64,000 nt of DNA, taken from NCBI RefSeq assembly GCF_003992675.1, contig NZ_RZMZ01000017.1, positions 16,778 through 80,777 of the forward strand, in the 5' to 3' direction. The notes under the pieces are model-generated. The model ran no database searches. It was not told the origin of the DNA and was given only the letters and a program-made list of their open reading frames with translations. Position numbers and translations under genes: made by a program. Position 1 is the stretch's first letter. Every line of letters starts with the position of its first letter. The stretch comes from Flagellimonas marinaquae (GTDB lineage Bacteria > Bacteroidota > Bacteroidia > Flavobacteriales > Flavobacteriaceae). Positions 49,891-58,790 of this stretch are shown in pieces.

Positions 49891-50283
49891 ATGAACAGAA
49901 CAATTTTGTTGACAGGAACTTTATTGGGTATGTTGGCCATTGGTTTAGGTGCTTTCGGTGCCCACGGATTGGAAAAATTGGTAGATTCGGAAGCCATTGA
50001 CACTTTTGAAACAGGAGTGAAGTATCAAATGTACCACGCGCTATTTTTACTTTTTTTGGGAATGTGGGACGGCCTTTCCGTTAAGCCAAAAAAGTACATC
50101 TATGGACTGGTTGTGGCAGGCGTGGTGCTGTTCTCCTTTTCGATTTACCTATTGGCATTGAACAGTTTAACCCCTTTTGACTTTAAAATCATTGGCTTTT
50201 TAACACCAATAGGAGGGGTTTTGCTGATCTTCGGTTGGATTTCTTTGGGATATCACATTTTAACCAATAAAACACTCAATTAA
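49891..50283 (+). CDS. DUF423 membrane protein
   Basis: The 130-residue protein has four membrane helices and the family signature IGLGAFGAHGLEKL (about residues 17-30), then FETGVKYQMYHALFLLFLG. DUF423 proteins are widespread inner membrane proteins with no established function. It lies 64 bases before pckA. Confidence 0.9.
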   Translation: MNRTILLTGTLLGMLAIGLGAFGAHGLEKLVDSEAIDTFETGVKYQMYHALFLLFLGMWDGLSVKPKKYIYGLVVAGVVLFSFSIYLLALNSLTPFDFKIIGFLTPIGGVLLIFGWISLGYHILTNKTLN

Positions 50284-50317
50284 GCAAGATTTAAAAGGAC
50301 GAAAAGCTATTATTTTC

Positions 50318-50325
50318 TAGTTTTG
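50318..50325 (+). promoter_or_regulatory. Possible -7 box for pckA
   Basis: TAGTTTTG, 22 bases before the pckA ATG; no -33 element recognised. Confidence 0.35.
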
Positions 50326-50347
50326 TACCAACATAAAAATCTAAACT

Positions 50348-51964
50348 ATGAAGGATTCCACTTCAATCACGAAAACGATTTCGTTACACTCCTATGGAAT
50401 AACCCATGACAATGTGAATTACCAACTATCGCCAGATGAATTGCACAACATTACCATTGAAAAGGGGATGGGCCAAGAAGCCTCCTCTGGGGCTTTGGCG
50501 GTGAACACCGGAGAATTTACAGGTAGGTCGCCCATGGATCGTTTCATTGTGAAAGATGATATTACTTCTGATAAGGTTTGGTGGGGAAACATCAACATCC
50601 CTTTTGAGAGCGATAGGTTCGACCAACTGTACGACAAGGTCATCGCTTACCTCAATACCAAAGAATTGTATGTTCGGGATTCCTACGCATGTGCCGATGC
50701 GGATTATAAGCTGAATATCCGAGTGATCAACGAATATCCGTGGTCCAATATGTTTGCCTACAATATGTTCCTGCGTCCCACGGAGGAAGAGTTGGAGGAT
50801 TTTGATCCTGAATGGACCGTAGTGAATGCACCGGGTTTTATGGCCAATCCGGAAGAAGATGGAACCCGTCAACATAATTTTGCAATTTTAAATTTTAGCC
50901 GAAAAATAGCATTGATCGGTGGAACAGGCTACACTGGAGAGATCAAGAAAGGCATTTTTTCAGCCTTGAACTTTATTCTGCCCGTTTATAAAAACACCTT
51001 GCCCATGCACTGTTCGGCCAATGTGGGCGAATCGGGAGATACCGCGATTTTTTTCGGTCTATCAGGAACAGGAAAAACCACCTTGTCCACAGACCCCGAT
51101 AGAAGATTGATTGGGGACGATGAGCATGGCTGGACACCTGACAATACGGTTTTCAATTTTGAAGGTGGCTGCTACGCCAAGGTCATCGACCTTTCCCAAA
51201 AGAAGGAACCCGAGATTTATGGAGCCATCAAAAAAGGTGCTATTCTGGAAAATGTGGTCATGGACGATGATGGGGTGGTCGATTTCTCGGATACCTCCAT
51301 CACACAAAATACTAGGGTGAGCTATCCCATCCACCATATTGAAAACATACAGTGGCCCTCTATTGGGAAGAACGTGAAAAATATTTTCTTTCTAACAGCG
51401 GATGCCTTCGGAGTGCTGCCCCCTATTTCCAAGTTGACCCCGGCCCAGGCGGCTTATCACTTTATTTCGGGATATACGGCAAAGGTAGCCGGTACGGAAG
51501 CGGGTGTTGTGGAGCCACAACCTTCCTTCTCGGCCTGTTTTGGTGCTCCTTTTATGCCTTTGCATCCTGCGAAATATGCCGAAATGCTGAGCAAGAAGAT
51601 GAAGGAGTCAGGGGTTGATGTATGGTTGGTCAATACGGGTTGGACCGGAGGTCCTTACGGTGTGGGCACCCGAATGAAGCTCAAGTACACGCGCGCCATG
51701 ATCAGTGCTGCCCTCAGCGGAGAACTAGGTCTGTACAATTATGAGAAATACCACATCCATTCCGTGTTTGGGGTGGCACAGCCAAGGGAGTGTCCAGGCG
51801 TACCTACCCAAGTGCTCAGCCCAAGGGCAACATGGAACAATGATGAAGCCTATTACAAAACGGCCTTTAAGTTGACCAATGCTTTTAGGGAGAACTTCAA
51901 AAAATTTGAAGCGTACGCAAGTGAGGAAATCAGGCGGGGCGGACCGCAGCGATATGCCTTTTAA
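50348..51964 (+). CDS. pckA: Phosphoenolpyruvate carboxykinase (ATP)
   Basis: The 538-residue enzyme makes phosphoenolpyruvate from oxaloacetate, the entry step of gluconeogenesis. Motifs: TGRSPMDRFIV (substrate Arg), the kinase loop GLSGTGKTTLSTDPDRRLIGDDEHGW (about residues 238-264) with the metal Asp pair, and NTGWTGGPYGVGTRMKLKYTRAMI. It is the ATP-dependent form by sequence. A strong terminator follows. Confidence 0.97.
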   Translation: MKDSTSITKTISLHSYGITHDNVNYQLSPDELHNITIEKGMGQEASSGALAVNTGEFTGRSPMDRFIVKDDITSDKVWWGNINIPFESDRFDQLYDKVIAYLNTKELYVRDSYACADADYKLNIRVINEYPWSNMFAYNMFLRPTEEELEDFDPEWTVVNAPGFMANPEEDGTRQHNFAILNFSRKIALIGGTGYTGEIKKGIFSALNFILPVYKNTLPMHCSANVGESGDTAIFFGLSGTGKTTLSTDPDRRLIGDDEHGWTPDNTVFNFEGGCYAKVIDLSQKKEPEIYGAIKKGAILENVVMDDDGVVDFSDTSITQNTRVSYPIHHIENIQWPSIGKNVKNIFFLTADAFGVLPPISKLTPAQAAYHFISGYTAKVAGTEAGVVEPQPSFSACFGAPFMPLHPAKYAEMLSKKMKESGVDVWLVNTGWTGGPYGVGTRMKLKYTRAMISAALSGELGLYNYEKYHIHSVFGVAQPRECPGVPTQVLSPRATWNNDEAYYKTAFKLTNAFRENFKKFEAYASEEIRRGGPQRYAF

Positions 51965-51970
51965 AAAACA

Positions 51971-51994
51971 AAGCCCCGTTTTTACGGGGCTTTT
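51971..51994. terminator. Bidirectional terminator, pckA/hemD
   Basis: AAGCCCCGT (51971-51979) pairs with ACGGGGCTT (51984-51992), with T tracts on both strands between the convergent genes. Confidence 0.9.
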
Positions 51995-52017
51995 CTTTTC
52001 ATTTTTTGTACTGTACA

Positions 52018-52761
52018 CTATTTGTTTACACTGGTAATGTACTTCTGGAGAGCCATGGTCATGGAGGGAGTTTCTGGCGTAGGTGCCTGAATATCTATCC
52101 GAAGACCTGCATTAGTGGCCGCTTTAACCGTACTATTGCCAAAAACGGCAATTCTAGTATCGTTCTGTTCAAAATCGGGGAAGTTCTTCATAAGGGATTC
52201 GATTCCTGAGGGACTAAAGAATACCAAAATGTCATAGTACACATTTCTTAGGTCCGACAGGTCGCTGATCACCGTTTTGTAGAATATACCACGGGTCCAA
52301 TTTACGCCAACCTCGTCCAACAATTCGGGAACGATGGGTTTTAGGGAATCGGAAGAAGGTAACAGGAACTTTTCGTCTTTATACTTCTTGATCAAGGGAA
52401 TAAGCTCGTTGAACGTTCTTTGCCCTACATAAATCTTTCTTTTTCTGTACACCACATATTTTTGCAAGTAGTAGGCAACGGCCTCTGACTGACAAAAATA
52501 TTTCATGGAATCCGGAACTTTGAAGCGCATTTCCTCGGCAATCCTAAAAAAGTGATCCACGGAGTTTCTGCTCGTTAGGATGATCGCCGTAAAGTTGTTC
52601 AAGTCGATTTTCTGCTGTCTCACATTTTTGGCCTCAACGCCTTCAACGTGTATGAAAGGTCTAAAATCTACTTTTACTTTCTCTTTTTCAATTAATCTTG
52701 AATAGGGTGAGTTTTCGACTTTGGGTTCTGGTTGGGAAACCAAAATTGTTTTTACTTTCAT
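52018..52761 (-). CDS. hemD: Uroporphyrinogen-III synthase
   Basis: The 247-residue protein has the two-lobed HemD pattern: FTAIILTSRNSVDHFFRIAEEMRF in the first lobe, and VYYDILVFFSPSGIESLMKNFPDFEQNDTRIAVFGNSTVKAATNAGLRIDIQAPTPETPSMTMALQKYI in the second. The enzyme closes and inverts the tetrapyrrole ring in haem synthesis. HemD sequences are weakly conserved, so the call rests on the second-lobe motif. It lies six bases after the DUF4271 gene, a pairing common in flavobacteria. Confidence 0.82.
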   Translation of the reverse strand: MKVKTILVSQPEPKVENSPYSRLIEKEKVKVDFRPFIHVEGVEAKNVRQQKIDLNNFTAIILTSRNSVDHFFRIAEEMRFKVPDSMKYFCQSEAVAYYLQKYVVYRKRKIYVGQRTFNELIPLIKKYKDEKFLLPSSDSLKPIVPELLDEVGVNWTRGIFYKTVISDLSDLRNVYYDILVFFSPSGIESLMKNFPDFEQNDTRIAVFGNSTVKAATNAGLRIDIQAPTPETPSMTMALQKYITSVNK

Positions 52762-52767
52762 AAGTTT

Positions 52768-53424
52768 TCAACCTTTAAAATAGCTTCCAATTAACACCAA
52801 GGGCGCAATTTCGAGTGCGCAAAGGTACAAAATAAAATACACAAAATACGTGAGGAGTGCTTTTTGATGGTTCTTCAGCAGCTTTGTAATACCAATGCCA
52901 TTTATCAATAAAATCAGGGCCAAAGCCACATATATGGTTGTTTTTGAATGGGAGGTAATATAAATCAATAAAATGTTGGCAACTGCGATAACGATGCTGC
53001 TATAATTGAGGTAAGAAATTTTGCTGAAGACCAAACTTCCAAAAAGTCCTGAGTTGTTGAAAACAAATCCCGTGAACAACTGCACAAGGAATTTGAGAAG
53101 TTCAAACAAGGCCAAAAAGCCAAGAACGATCAAGTAGGAAGTTAAGGTATTATCGAGTGGAGCTAAATCGAAGGTTTGCAAAACCAAGAAAAAGAACAGG
53201 GATAGGTTGATCAGTTGGAACAGGGTCAACAACAAATGAAACCAATGGGAAAACTGTCCCTTTTTATTATGAAGCAGAATGTACTTATCGTTGAACGGGA
53301 GAATGATAAAATTGAGGAATTTTTTGTGGAAAAGGTATTTGCCGAGTGCCAAAACAACCAGCCCCGTAAAAATTGTAAGTGTCATCCAGTCCATGGAGAC
53401 GATGGTTTTTTCAATAGGCTCCAT
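52768..53424 (-). CDS. DUF4271 membrane protein
   Basis: The 218-residue protein has five or six membrane helices and no soluble domain. Length, the FHKKFLNFIILPFNDKYILL region after helix 1, and the place directly upstream of hemD fit DUF4271, a Bacteroidota-only family of unknown function. Its ATG overlaps the stop codon of the glycosyltransferase gene by one base (TAATG), indicating coupled translation. Confidence 0.8.
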   Translation of the reverse strand: MEPIEKTIVSMDWMTLTIFTGLVVLALGKYLFHKKFLNFIILPFNDKYILLHNKKGQFSHWFHLLLTLFQLINLSLFFFLVLQTFDLAPLDNTLTSYLIVLGFLALFELLKFLVQLFTGFVFNNSGLFGSLVFSKISYLNYSSIVIAVANILLIYITSHSKTTIYVALALILLINGIGITKLLKNHQKALLTYFVYFILYLCALEIAPLVLIGSYFKG

Positions 53425-55079
53425 TATTCAAGCTTAATAGGTTTGCCATTGAGACCAGCAGGAAGGTTGTTCTCCGAAATCCCAACCCTAAAATACGACG
53501 GATTTTCCATGGACGACAAGGGCAGCTCAAAAGTATAGTGGAGCGTATCCTTGGATTTGAGGAGCGCCATTTGAGGTTCGAGACTATTTATCTTTAATGG
53601 TAATCTTTGTTTCACCTGCTTATGTTCGTTGGAGTAGGAAATGGTATACTTCAATTGCTCCAAGGGTATATCAAATGGATAGGGGTTGTAGACTTTTAAG
53701 GTATACCCAATGCCAGCATTTGATTTTTCCACGATGCATTCCAACCTTCGGTACGATTGAAAATTATTGATGAAATTACCATGAAAAACAGTACTGTCCA
53801 GCTGCATGTAACTCACCTCACCTTTTTTTAGGTATTTGGAAACATAGAGTACCTTTTTGCCCCTTACGCGCTCTTCCGAACCATCAATGGAATATTGGTT
53901 TTTTCGGTACATAAAATTGTTAAGGGAAATGGCAGGTACATCGGCATAAAATTCATACATGGAAGCGCGCCTGTAGGAGTTCTCAAAAACAATCGGCACG
54001 CCACCGGATTTGGTCTTGAGTTCACTGGTCCATTCCTTGTTGCCATGGGTTTCAAAATACATGGGAAACAAGGGATAATATACCATCCATGCCCGGGCAT
54101 ACATCAACAGCACCAAACTCACCAAACCTACACGGTACATCCATTTTCGGCTTTTGGCATGCGTCAATAGATGATTGAAGGCAATAATGGCCAACGGTAT
54201 GGAAATGACAATGGCCCATTGTGCCTGCACCCTACGGTTGAAGCTGGAGATGAAGAAGAAAATCAAAACCCCATAAATCAAATACACCAACGCTTTTGAA
54301 AACTTGTCCGTAGCCCTAAACTTGAACAAGGCCCCATATACCCAATAGAATAAAAGACCGATAATGACGATAATATTCAAAAAATAGCCCAAAGTAAACT
54401 CGTCAAAAGAATAGGGTTGATTGGGACGTTCATACAAATGAAAGGTGATGGACACAAAATCGTTTTGATAGAGCCATACAAAGTGTGGAAGATAACACAC
54501 CAAGGCAATCCCTACCGCCAACCATGCTTTTTTGTTGAAGACCAGTTTGTAATTGGACAGCAGCACAAAAAAGATGACCAGCACCGCATGGTACTTACTA
54601 TACATGAGCGCGGCCATGACCACGCCCAACCATAGTGCCGTGATAGTATTTTCACTGGCCAAAAAACGTTGGTACAACCAAAGGAACAGTGCGGTAAAAA
54701 ACAAAAGGGATGTATCCGGCAGGGTTAAGAACCCATACGCGTTCATTAACGTAAAGGAGAACACCAGAAGAAAAAAATGGATGACATATTGCTTCTTTTT
54801 GGGGTTGTCCACCATCAACCAGAGCAAAACATAAGTACCTGCCGATAGGATGCAACTCATCAACCGTACTCCCAACTCGCCATCAAACAGTAGACTACTT
54901 ATTTTAATCAGAAAAGCGACCATGGAAGGATGGTCAAAATACCCCCAAGCCAGATTTTGGGCATAGTACCAATAATAGGCTTCATCATAAATAAGTTCCG
55001 TCACAGAGGCCTGAACCAAGTTGAGAACAAAAAGAACCGTTAAGCATAGATAAAAAAGTCTGGGAAACTTTTGTGACAT
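53424..55079 (-). CDS. GT39/ArnT-like membrane glycosyltransferase
   Basis: The 551-residue protein has ten or more helices and, in its first periplasmic loop, TELIYDEAYYWYYAQNLAWGYFDHPSM. The acidic pair there is the catalytic feature of protein mannosyl- and aminoarabinose transferases. A periplasmic C-terminal domain of about 180 residues follows. It moves a sugar from a polyprenyl-phosphate donor to an acceptor outside the membrane. The divergent GT2 gene at 55.2 kb is of the type that makes such donors, so the two may work in sequence. Confidence 0.88.
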   Translation of the reverse strand: MSQKFPRLFYLCLTVLFVLNLVQASVTELIYDEAYYWYYAQNLAWGYFDHPSMVAFLIKISSLLFDGELGVRLMSCILSAGTYVLLWLMVDNPKKKQYVIHFFLLVFSFTLMNAYGFLTLPDTSLLFFTALFLWLYQRFLASENTITALWLGVVMAALMYSKYHAVLVIFFVLLSNYKLVFNKKAWLAVGIALVCYLPHFVWLYQNDFVSITFHLYERPNQPYSFDEFTLGYFLNIIVIIGLLFYWVYGALFKFRATDKFSKALVYLIYGVLIFFFISSFNRRVQAQWAIVISIPLAIIAFNHLLTHAKSRKWMYRVGLVSLVLLMYARAWMVYYPLFPMYFETHGNKEWTSELKTKSGGVPIVFENSYRRASMYEFYADVPAISLNNFMYRKNQYSIDGSEERVRGKKVLYVSKYLKKGEVSYMQLDSTVFHGNFINNFQSYRRLECIVEKSNAGIGYTLKVYNPYPFDIPLEQLKYTISYSNEHKQVKQRLPLKINSLEPQMALLKSKDTLHYTFELPLSSMENPSYFRVGISENNLPAGLNGKPIKLE

Positions 55080-55192
55080 TCACCTGAGTTTTAAGCGGCA
55101 AAGTTACAAATATTGGGTTTGTCCCAAACAAGCATGTGAACTGGAACTTGCGTGGGCAAAATAGAAAACCGTATTTTTGAACTTCTAATCTA

Positions 55193-55927
55193 ATGCGAAT
55201 GGCAGACGGCTTGGTCATTATACCCACATTCAACGAAATTGAAAACATCGAGGCCATTGTAAGAACGGTTTTCGACCTTAAAAAAGATTTTCATGTACTT
55301 GTGGTGGATGATAATTCTCCTGATGGTACTGCGGATTCCGTTCGCAAACTACAATCAGAGTTTCCAGATCAACTTTTTCTGGAAGTGCGCAAGGAAAAAT
55401 CAGGATTGGGCACTGCCTATATCCACGGATTTAAATGGGCCTTGGCTAAAGGGTATGAGTACATTTTTGAGATGGATGCCGATTTTTCGCATCGCCCTGC
55501 CGACCTCTCAAGACTGCACCGTGCTTGTTTGAACGGAGCTGATGTAGCCGTAGGATCTCGATATAAAAAAGGAGTAAACGTAGTCAACTGGCCCTTGGCC
55601 CGTATTTTGCTCTCTTACGGGGCCTCGTTCTACGTAAAATTGATCACCGGAATGAAAGTCCATGATCCCACTGCGGGATTTGTTTGTTACCGACGGAAGG
55701 TTTTGGAGACCATCAATTTGGACCGTGTGAGGTTTATCGGATATGCCTTTCAGATAGAAATGAAGTACAGGGCCTACCTTAAAAAATTCAAGATTGAAGA
55801 AGTTTCGATTATTTTTACGGATCGGGTGAACGGAAAGTCAAAAATGAACTCTGCCATTATTCGTGAAGCCGTTTTTGGTGTCATCGCCATGAAATTCAGA
55901 AGTATTTTTTTTAAAAAGAACTTTTAG
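55193..55927 (+). CDS. Polyprenol monophosphomannose synthase-like GT2 glycosyltransferase
   Basis: The 244-residue GT-A enzyme contains VIIPTFNEIENIEAIV, VVDDNSPDGTADSV and MDADFSHRPADL (the metal DxD region), close to dolichol-phosphate mannose synthases. It would load a sugar on polyprenyl phosphate at the cytoplasmic face. There are no C-terminal membrane helices, as in short DPM1-like forms. The start may be 55193 or the ATG at 55199. The dihydroorotase gene follows after two bases. Confidence 0.9.
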   Translation: MRMADGLVIIPTFNEIENIEAIVRTVFDLKKDFHVLVVDDNSPDGTADSVRKLQSEFPDQLFLEVRKEKSGLGTAYIHGFKWALAKGYEYIFEMDADFSHRPADLSRLHRACLNGADVAVGSRYKKGVNVVNWPLARILLSYGASFYVKLITGMKVHDPTAGFVCYRRKVLETINLDRVRFIGYAFQIEMKYRAYLKKFKIEEVSIIFTDRVNGKSKMNSAIIREAVFGVIAMKFRSIFFKKNF

Positions 55928-55929
55928 TT

Positions 55930-57264
55930 ATGTCAAGAACCCTATTGAAGAATGCAAAGATTGTCAATGAAAACCGCATTTTTGAATCCGATGTGTTGTT
56001 GGATGGAGATTTTATTTCTCGAATAGACTCCGATATTTCAGATGCCAATGCTCAGGTCATCGATTTGGAAGGCGACCTTTTGTTACCAGGTATCATCGAT
56101 GATCAAGTTCATTTTAGGGAGCCTGGGCTTACCCATAAGGGCACTATCGCCACGGAAAGCAGGGCAGCGATTGCGGGTGGCATAACTACCTTTATGGAAC
56201 AGCCCAATACTAATCCGCAAACCACGACCATTGAAAAATTGGAGGAAAAATTTGCCATGGCGGCCAAAGATGCCTCGGCCAACTATTCTTTTTTGTTTGG
56301 GGGAACCAACGATAATTTGGAAGAATTAAAGCGACTGGACCGTAACGCCTGTTCCGGGGTAAAGCTGTTTCTAGGGTCTTCCACGGGGAATATGCTGGTG
56401 GACAACGAGGAGGTGTTGGAAAAGATTTTTAGTAATACGGATATGGTCATTTCCGCCCATTGCGAAGATGAAGGTACCATTAGGGCCAATATGGAAAAAT
56501 ACCAAGAAATGTACGGGGATGATATTCCCATAGAACTGCATCCCATCATTCGAAGTGCCGAAGCCTGCTACCTCTCATCCTCCAAAGCCATAGCCTTGGC
56601 CAAAAAGACAGGTGCCAGATTGCACGTGTTCCATTTATCCACAGGAATTGAGACCGATTTGTTCACCAACGAAATACCTTTGGAAAAGAAACAGATTACG
56701 GCTGAGGTGTGCATTCACCATCTTTGGTTTTCCGACGAGGATTATGCGACCAAAGGAACCCACATTAAATGGAACCCCGCCGTGAAGACCAAGACGGATA
56801 GGGAGCAACTTTGGCAAGCTCTTTTGGACGACCGCATTGATGTGGTTGCGACCGACCATGCGCCCCATACCTTAGAGGAAAAAGACAATCCCTACACCAG
56901 TGCCCCATCGGGCGGACCTTTGGTCCAACATGCCCTTTTGGCCATGCTCCAAAAGGAAAAGGAAGGAATCATCAGCTTGGAAAAAATGGTGGAAAAAATG
57001 TGCCATAACCCAGCGAAACTCTTTGACATTGATAGAAGGGGATATATTCGTGAAGGATACTATGCCGATTTGGTCCAAGTGGGCCAAAACGTTAAAAATG
57101 AAGTCAACAAAGCCAATCTTTTCTATAAATGTGGTTGGTCTCCTTTTGAAGGCGTTACTTTTGAATCCGAAGTAAAGCGCACTTTTGTAAATGGACATTT
57201 GGCTTACGATAACGGAACTTTTAGTTCGAAAAAAAATGCCAAAAGGTTGACTTTTAATCGGTAA
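55930..57264 (+). CDS. pyrC: Dihydroorotase with an altered metal-binding motif
   Basis: The 444-residue amidohydrolase cyclises carbamoyl aspartate in pyrimidine synthesis. The first metal motif reads D-D-Q59-V-H61-FREPG, where other dihydroorotases have HxH. Other site residues are present: Lys145 in GVKLFLGSSTGN, His177 in SAHCEDE, His232/His235 in RLHVFHLST, and ATDHAPH. I recall Q at this place in other Bacteroidota members, so it is probably a lineage feature and not loss of function. It lies in a transcript with the GT2 and DUF4296 genes. Confidence 0.9.
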   Translation: MSRTLLKNAKIVNENRIFESDVLLDGDFISRIDSDISDANAQVIDLEGDLLLPGIIDDQVHFREPGLTHKGTIATESRAAIAGGITTFMEQPNTNPQTTTIEKLEEKFAMAAKDASANYSFLFGGTNDNLEELKRLDRNACSGVKLFLGSSTGNMLVDNEEVLEKIFSNTDMVISAHCEDEGTIRANMEKYQEMYGDDIPIELHPIIRSAEACYLSSSKAIALAKKTGARLHVFHLSTGIETDLFTNEIPLEKKQITAEVCIHHLWFSDEDYATKGTHIKWNPAVKTKTDREQLWQALLDDRIDVVATDHAPHTLEEKDNPYTSAPSGGPLVQHALLAMLQKEKEGIISLEKMVEKMCHNPAKLFDIDRRGYIREGYYADLVQVGQNVKNEVNKANLFYKCGWSPFEGVTFESEVKRTFVNGHLAYDNGTFSSKKNAKRLTFNR

Positions 57265-57717
57265 ATGATGAAGAAGGCTGTAGTGGTATTGCTAGGTTTG
57301 ATGGTTTTGGTTTCCTGTGCCGAAAAGGTGGTGGAAGAACCAGAAAACTTGATACCCCAAGATCAAATGATCGAAATATTATATGATCTGTCCATTTTGA
57401 GTGCGGCCAAATCCGGGGCCAAACGACAATTTGATGATGCACATATTGATGTGATGGGATTCATCTATACCAAGTACAACATCGATAGCACCCAGTTTGC
57501 CGAGAGTGATTTATACTACGCTTCTTTGCCCACGGAATATCAAAAAATCTATCAGAATGTTGAGGCGATGCTGGAACGCAAAAAAGATACTTTGGAAGCC
57601 ATCAGCAAACGTTTGAATGATAGTATCCGGGAGGCAAATCTGGAACGACGTGACTCTCTGCAGTTGGTCAAGGAAAAAAGAGTGGGTAAGAAAAAGGTTG
57701 CTACCGATTCCCTGTAA
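57265..57717 (+). CDS. DUF4296 lipoprotein
   Basis: The 150-residue protein has a lipoprotein signal (MMKKAVVVLLGLMVLVSC; Cys 18) and the family opening PENLIPQDQMIEILYDLSILSAAKS. The rest is helical and ends in a basic tail (EKRVGKKKVATDSL). Function unknown. The ATG directly follows the dihydroorotase stop codon, and the 3' end overlaps the convergent epimerase gene by 17 bases. Confidence 0.85.
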   Translation: MMKKAVVVLLGLMVLVSCAEKVVEEPENLIPQDQMIEILYDLSILSAAKSGAKRQFDDAHIDVMGFIYTKYNIDSTQFAESDLYYASLPTEYQKIYQNVEAMLERKKDTLEAISKRLNDSIREANLERRDSLQLVKEKRVGKKKVATDSL

Positions 57718-58705
57718 ACATCTGACAGCAAAATGCGATTGACTCATCCATATCCCCAAAGGTAAAATCCAGTTGGGATTTGATTTTTTCATTACTGTAA
57801 AATTCCTCACGATAAAGCCCTTTTGCTACCGATTTGGGCAAGCGACTTCTTTTGCCAAAAACTGTGCTTCGGACCCAATCCCATCGCCAAAAGAGTTCCA
57901 ACCAAAACTTAGGAATTACTTTTTGAGGGGGTTCCGCTCCCAATTGAGGGGCGATTTTCTTTAAAAGGGTCGCGTAGGTCATGTGTTGGTCAACCAAAAT
58001 AAAGCGCTCCGTTTGTATGTTGGAATCCATTAAACGGGTCATGGCCTCGATTACATCGTTCACCGTTACAAAGGCAGTACTTCCTGGAATAACATATTTT
58101 TTTCCTTTGGAAGCATAGGTAAAAAAGCTACCGCTCCCCGATTTCCAAAAGCCAGGTCCTATCACCACCCCGGGATTCACAATGACTACGGACAGTCCTT
58201 CTTGTGAACCACGCCATACTTCCAGCTCTGCATCATATTTGGTAATTCCATATACCGTAGCATTTGTATCGTTCCATTCGGTATCCTCAGTGACTTTGTC
58301 TTGTTTAAGACTCGGGCCAATAGCTGCAATGGAACTCACATAGCACAGTTTTTTTACACCGTACTTTAGGGATAGATTTACAATGTTGGCGGTGCCTTGA
58401 ACATTGGTCTGTTTCAGAAGTTTGTAATCCTTCGGGTCAAAGGAAATCAAGGCAGCACAATGGTATACCTGCGCTACATCTTTAAAAAGTGCGTCCAAAC
58501 CGCCCAAAGTGGTGATATCGCCCTCTACCCAATCAATTTGTTCAACAAGTTGGGATGCGTTGTCCGAATAATATCCAAAAACTTTGCGAACCTTGTCGAT
58601 GGACTCCTTTGTCCTGAAGTTGCTTCTCACTTTGTTTCCATTTTTCAGCAAATGGAAAAGTAAGTGGGAACCGATAAGTCCAGTGCCTCCTGTAACCAAA
58701 ATCAT
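57701..58705 (-). CDS. NAD(P)-dependent epimerase/dehydratase (extended SDR)
   Basis: The start at MILVTGGTGLIGSHLLFHLL (58705) places the NAD loop GGTGLIG at the N-terminus; an ATG at 58744 adds 13 residues that do not fit. The 334-residue protein has VYHCAALISFDP, VSSIAAIG and the catalytic YGITKYDAE (Tyr-x3-Lys). Substrate is unknown; relatives include dihydroflavonol reductase and 3-beta-hydroxysteroid dehydrogenase types. Confidence 0.88.
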   Translation of the reverse strand: MILVTGGTGLIGSHLLFHLLKNGNKVRSNFRTKESIDKVRKVFGYYSDNASQLVEQIDWVEGDITTLGGLDALFKDVAQVYHCAALISFDPKDYKLLKQTNVQGTANIVNLSLKYGVKKLCYVSSIAAIGPSLKQDKVTEDTEWNDTNATVYGITKYDAELEVWRGSQEGLSVVIVNPGVVIGPGFWKSGSGSFFTYASKGKKYVIPGSTAFVTVNDVIEAMTRLMDSNIQTERFILVDQHMTYATLLKKIAPQLGAEPPQKVIPKFWLELFWRWDWVRSTVFGKRSRLPKSVAKGLYREEFYSNEKIKSQLDFTFGDMDESIAFCCQMFTGNR

Positions 58706-58760
58706 AAAGTAAAAGTACCTATTTGTTGCGGAAATATGGAGCAAAATGCCAACTTCATTT

Positions 58761-58768
58761 TATATTTG
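58761..58768 (+). promoter_or_regulatory. -7 box for tyrS
   Basis: TATATTTG followed by CAGC, 22 bases before the ATG at 58791; typical for housekeeping genes though no -33 TTG is clear. Confidence 0.55.
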
Positions 58769-58790
58769 CAGCTATTCCAAAAAACCGATC

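Noticed and set aside
58746..58790. Longer start for tyrS
   Set aside because: The frame crosses the TATATTTG promoter box and adds residues not found in TyrRS; 58791 fits.
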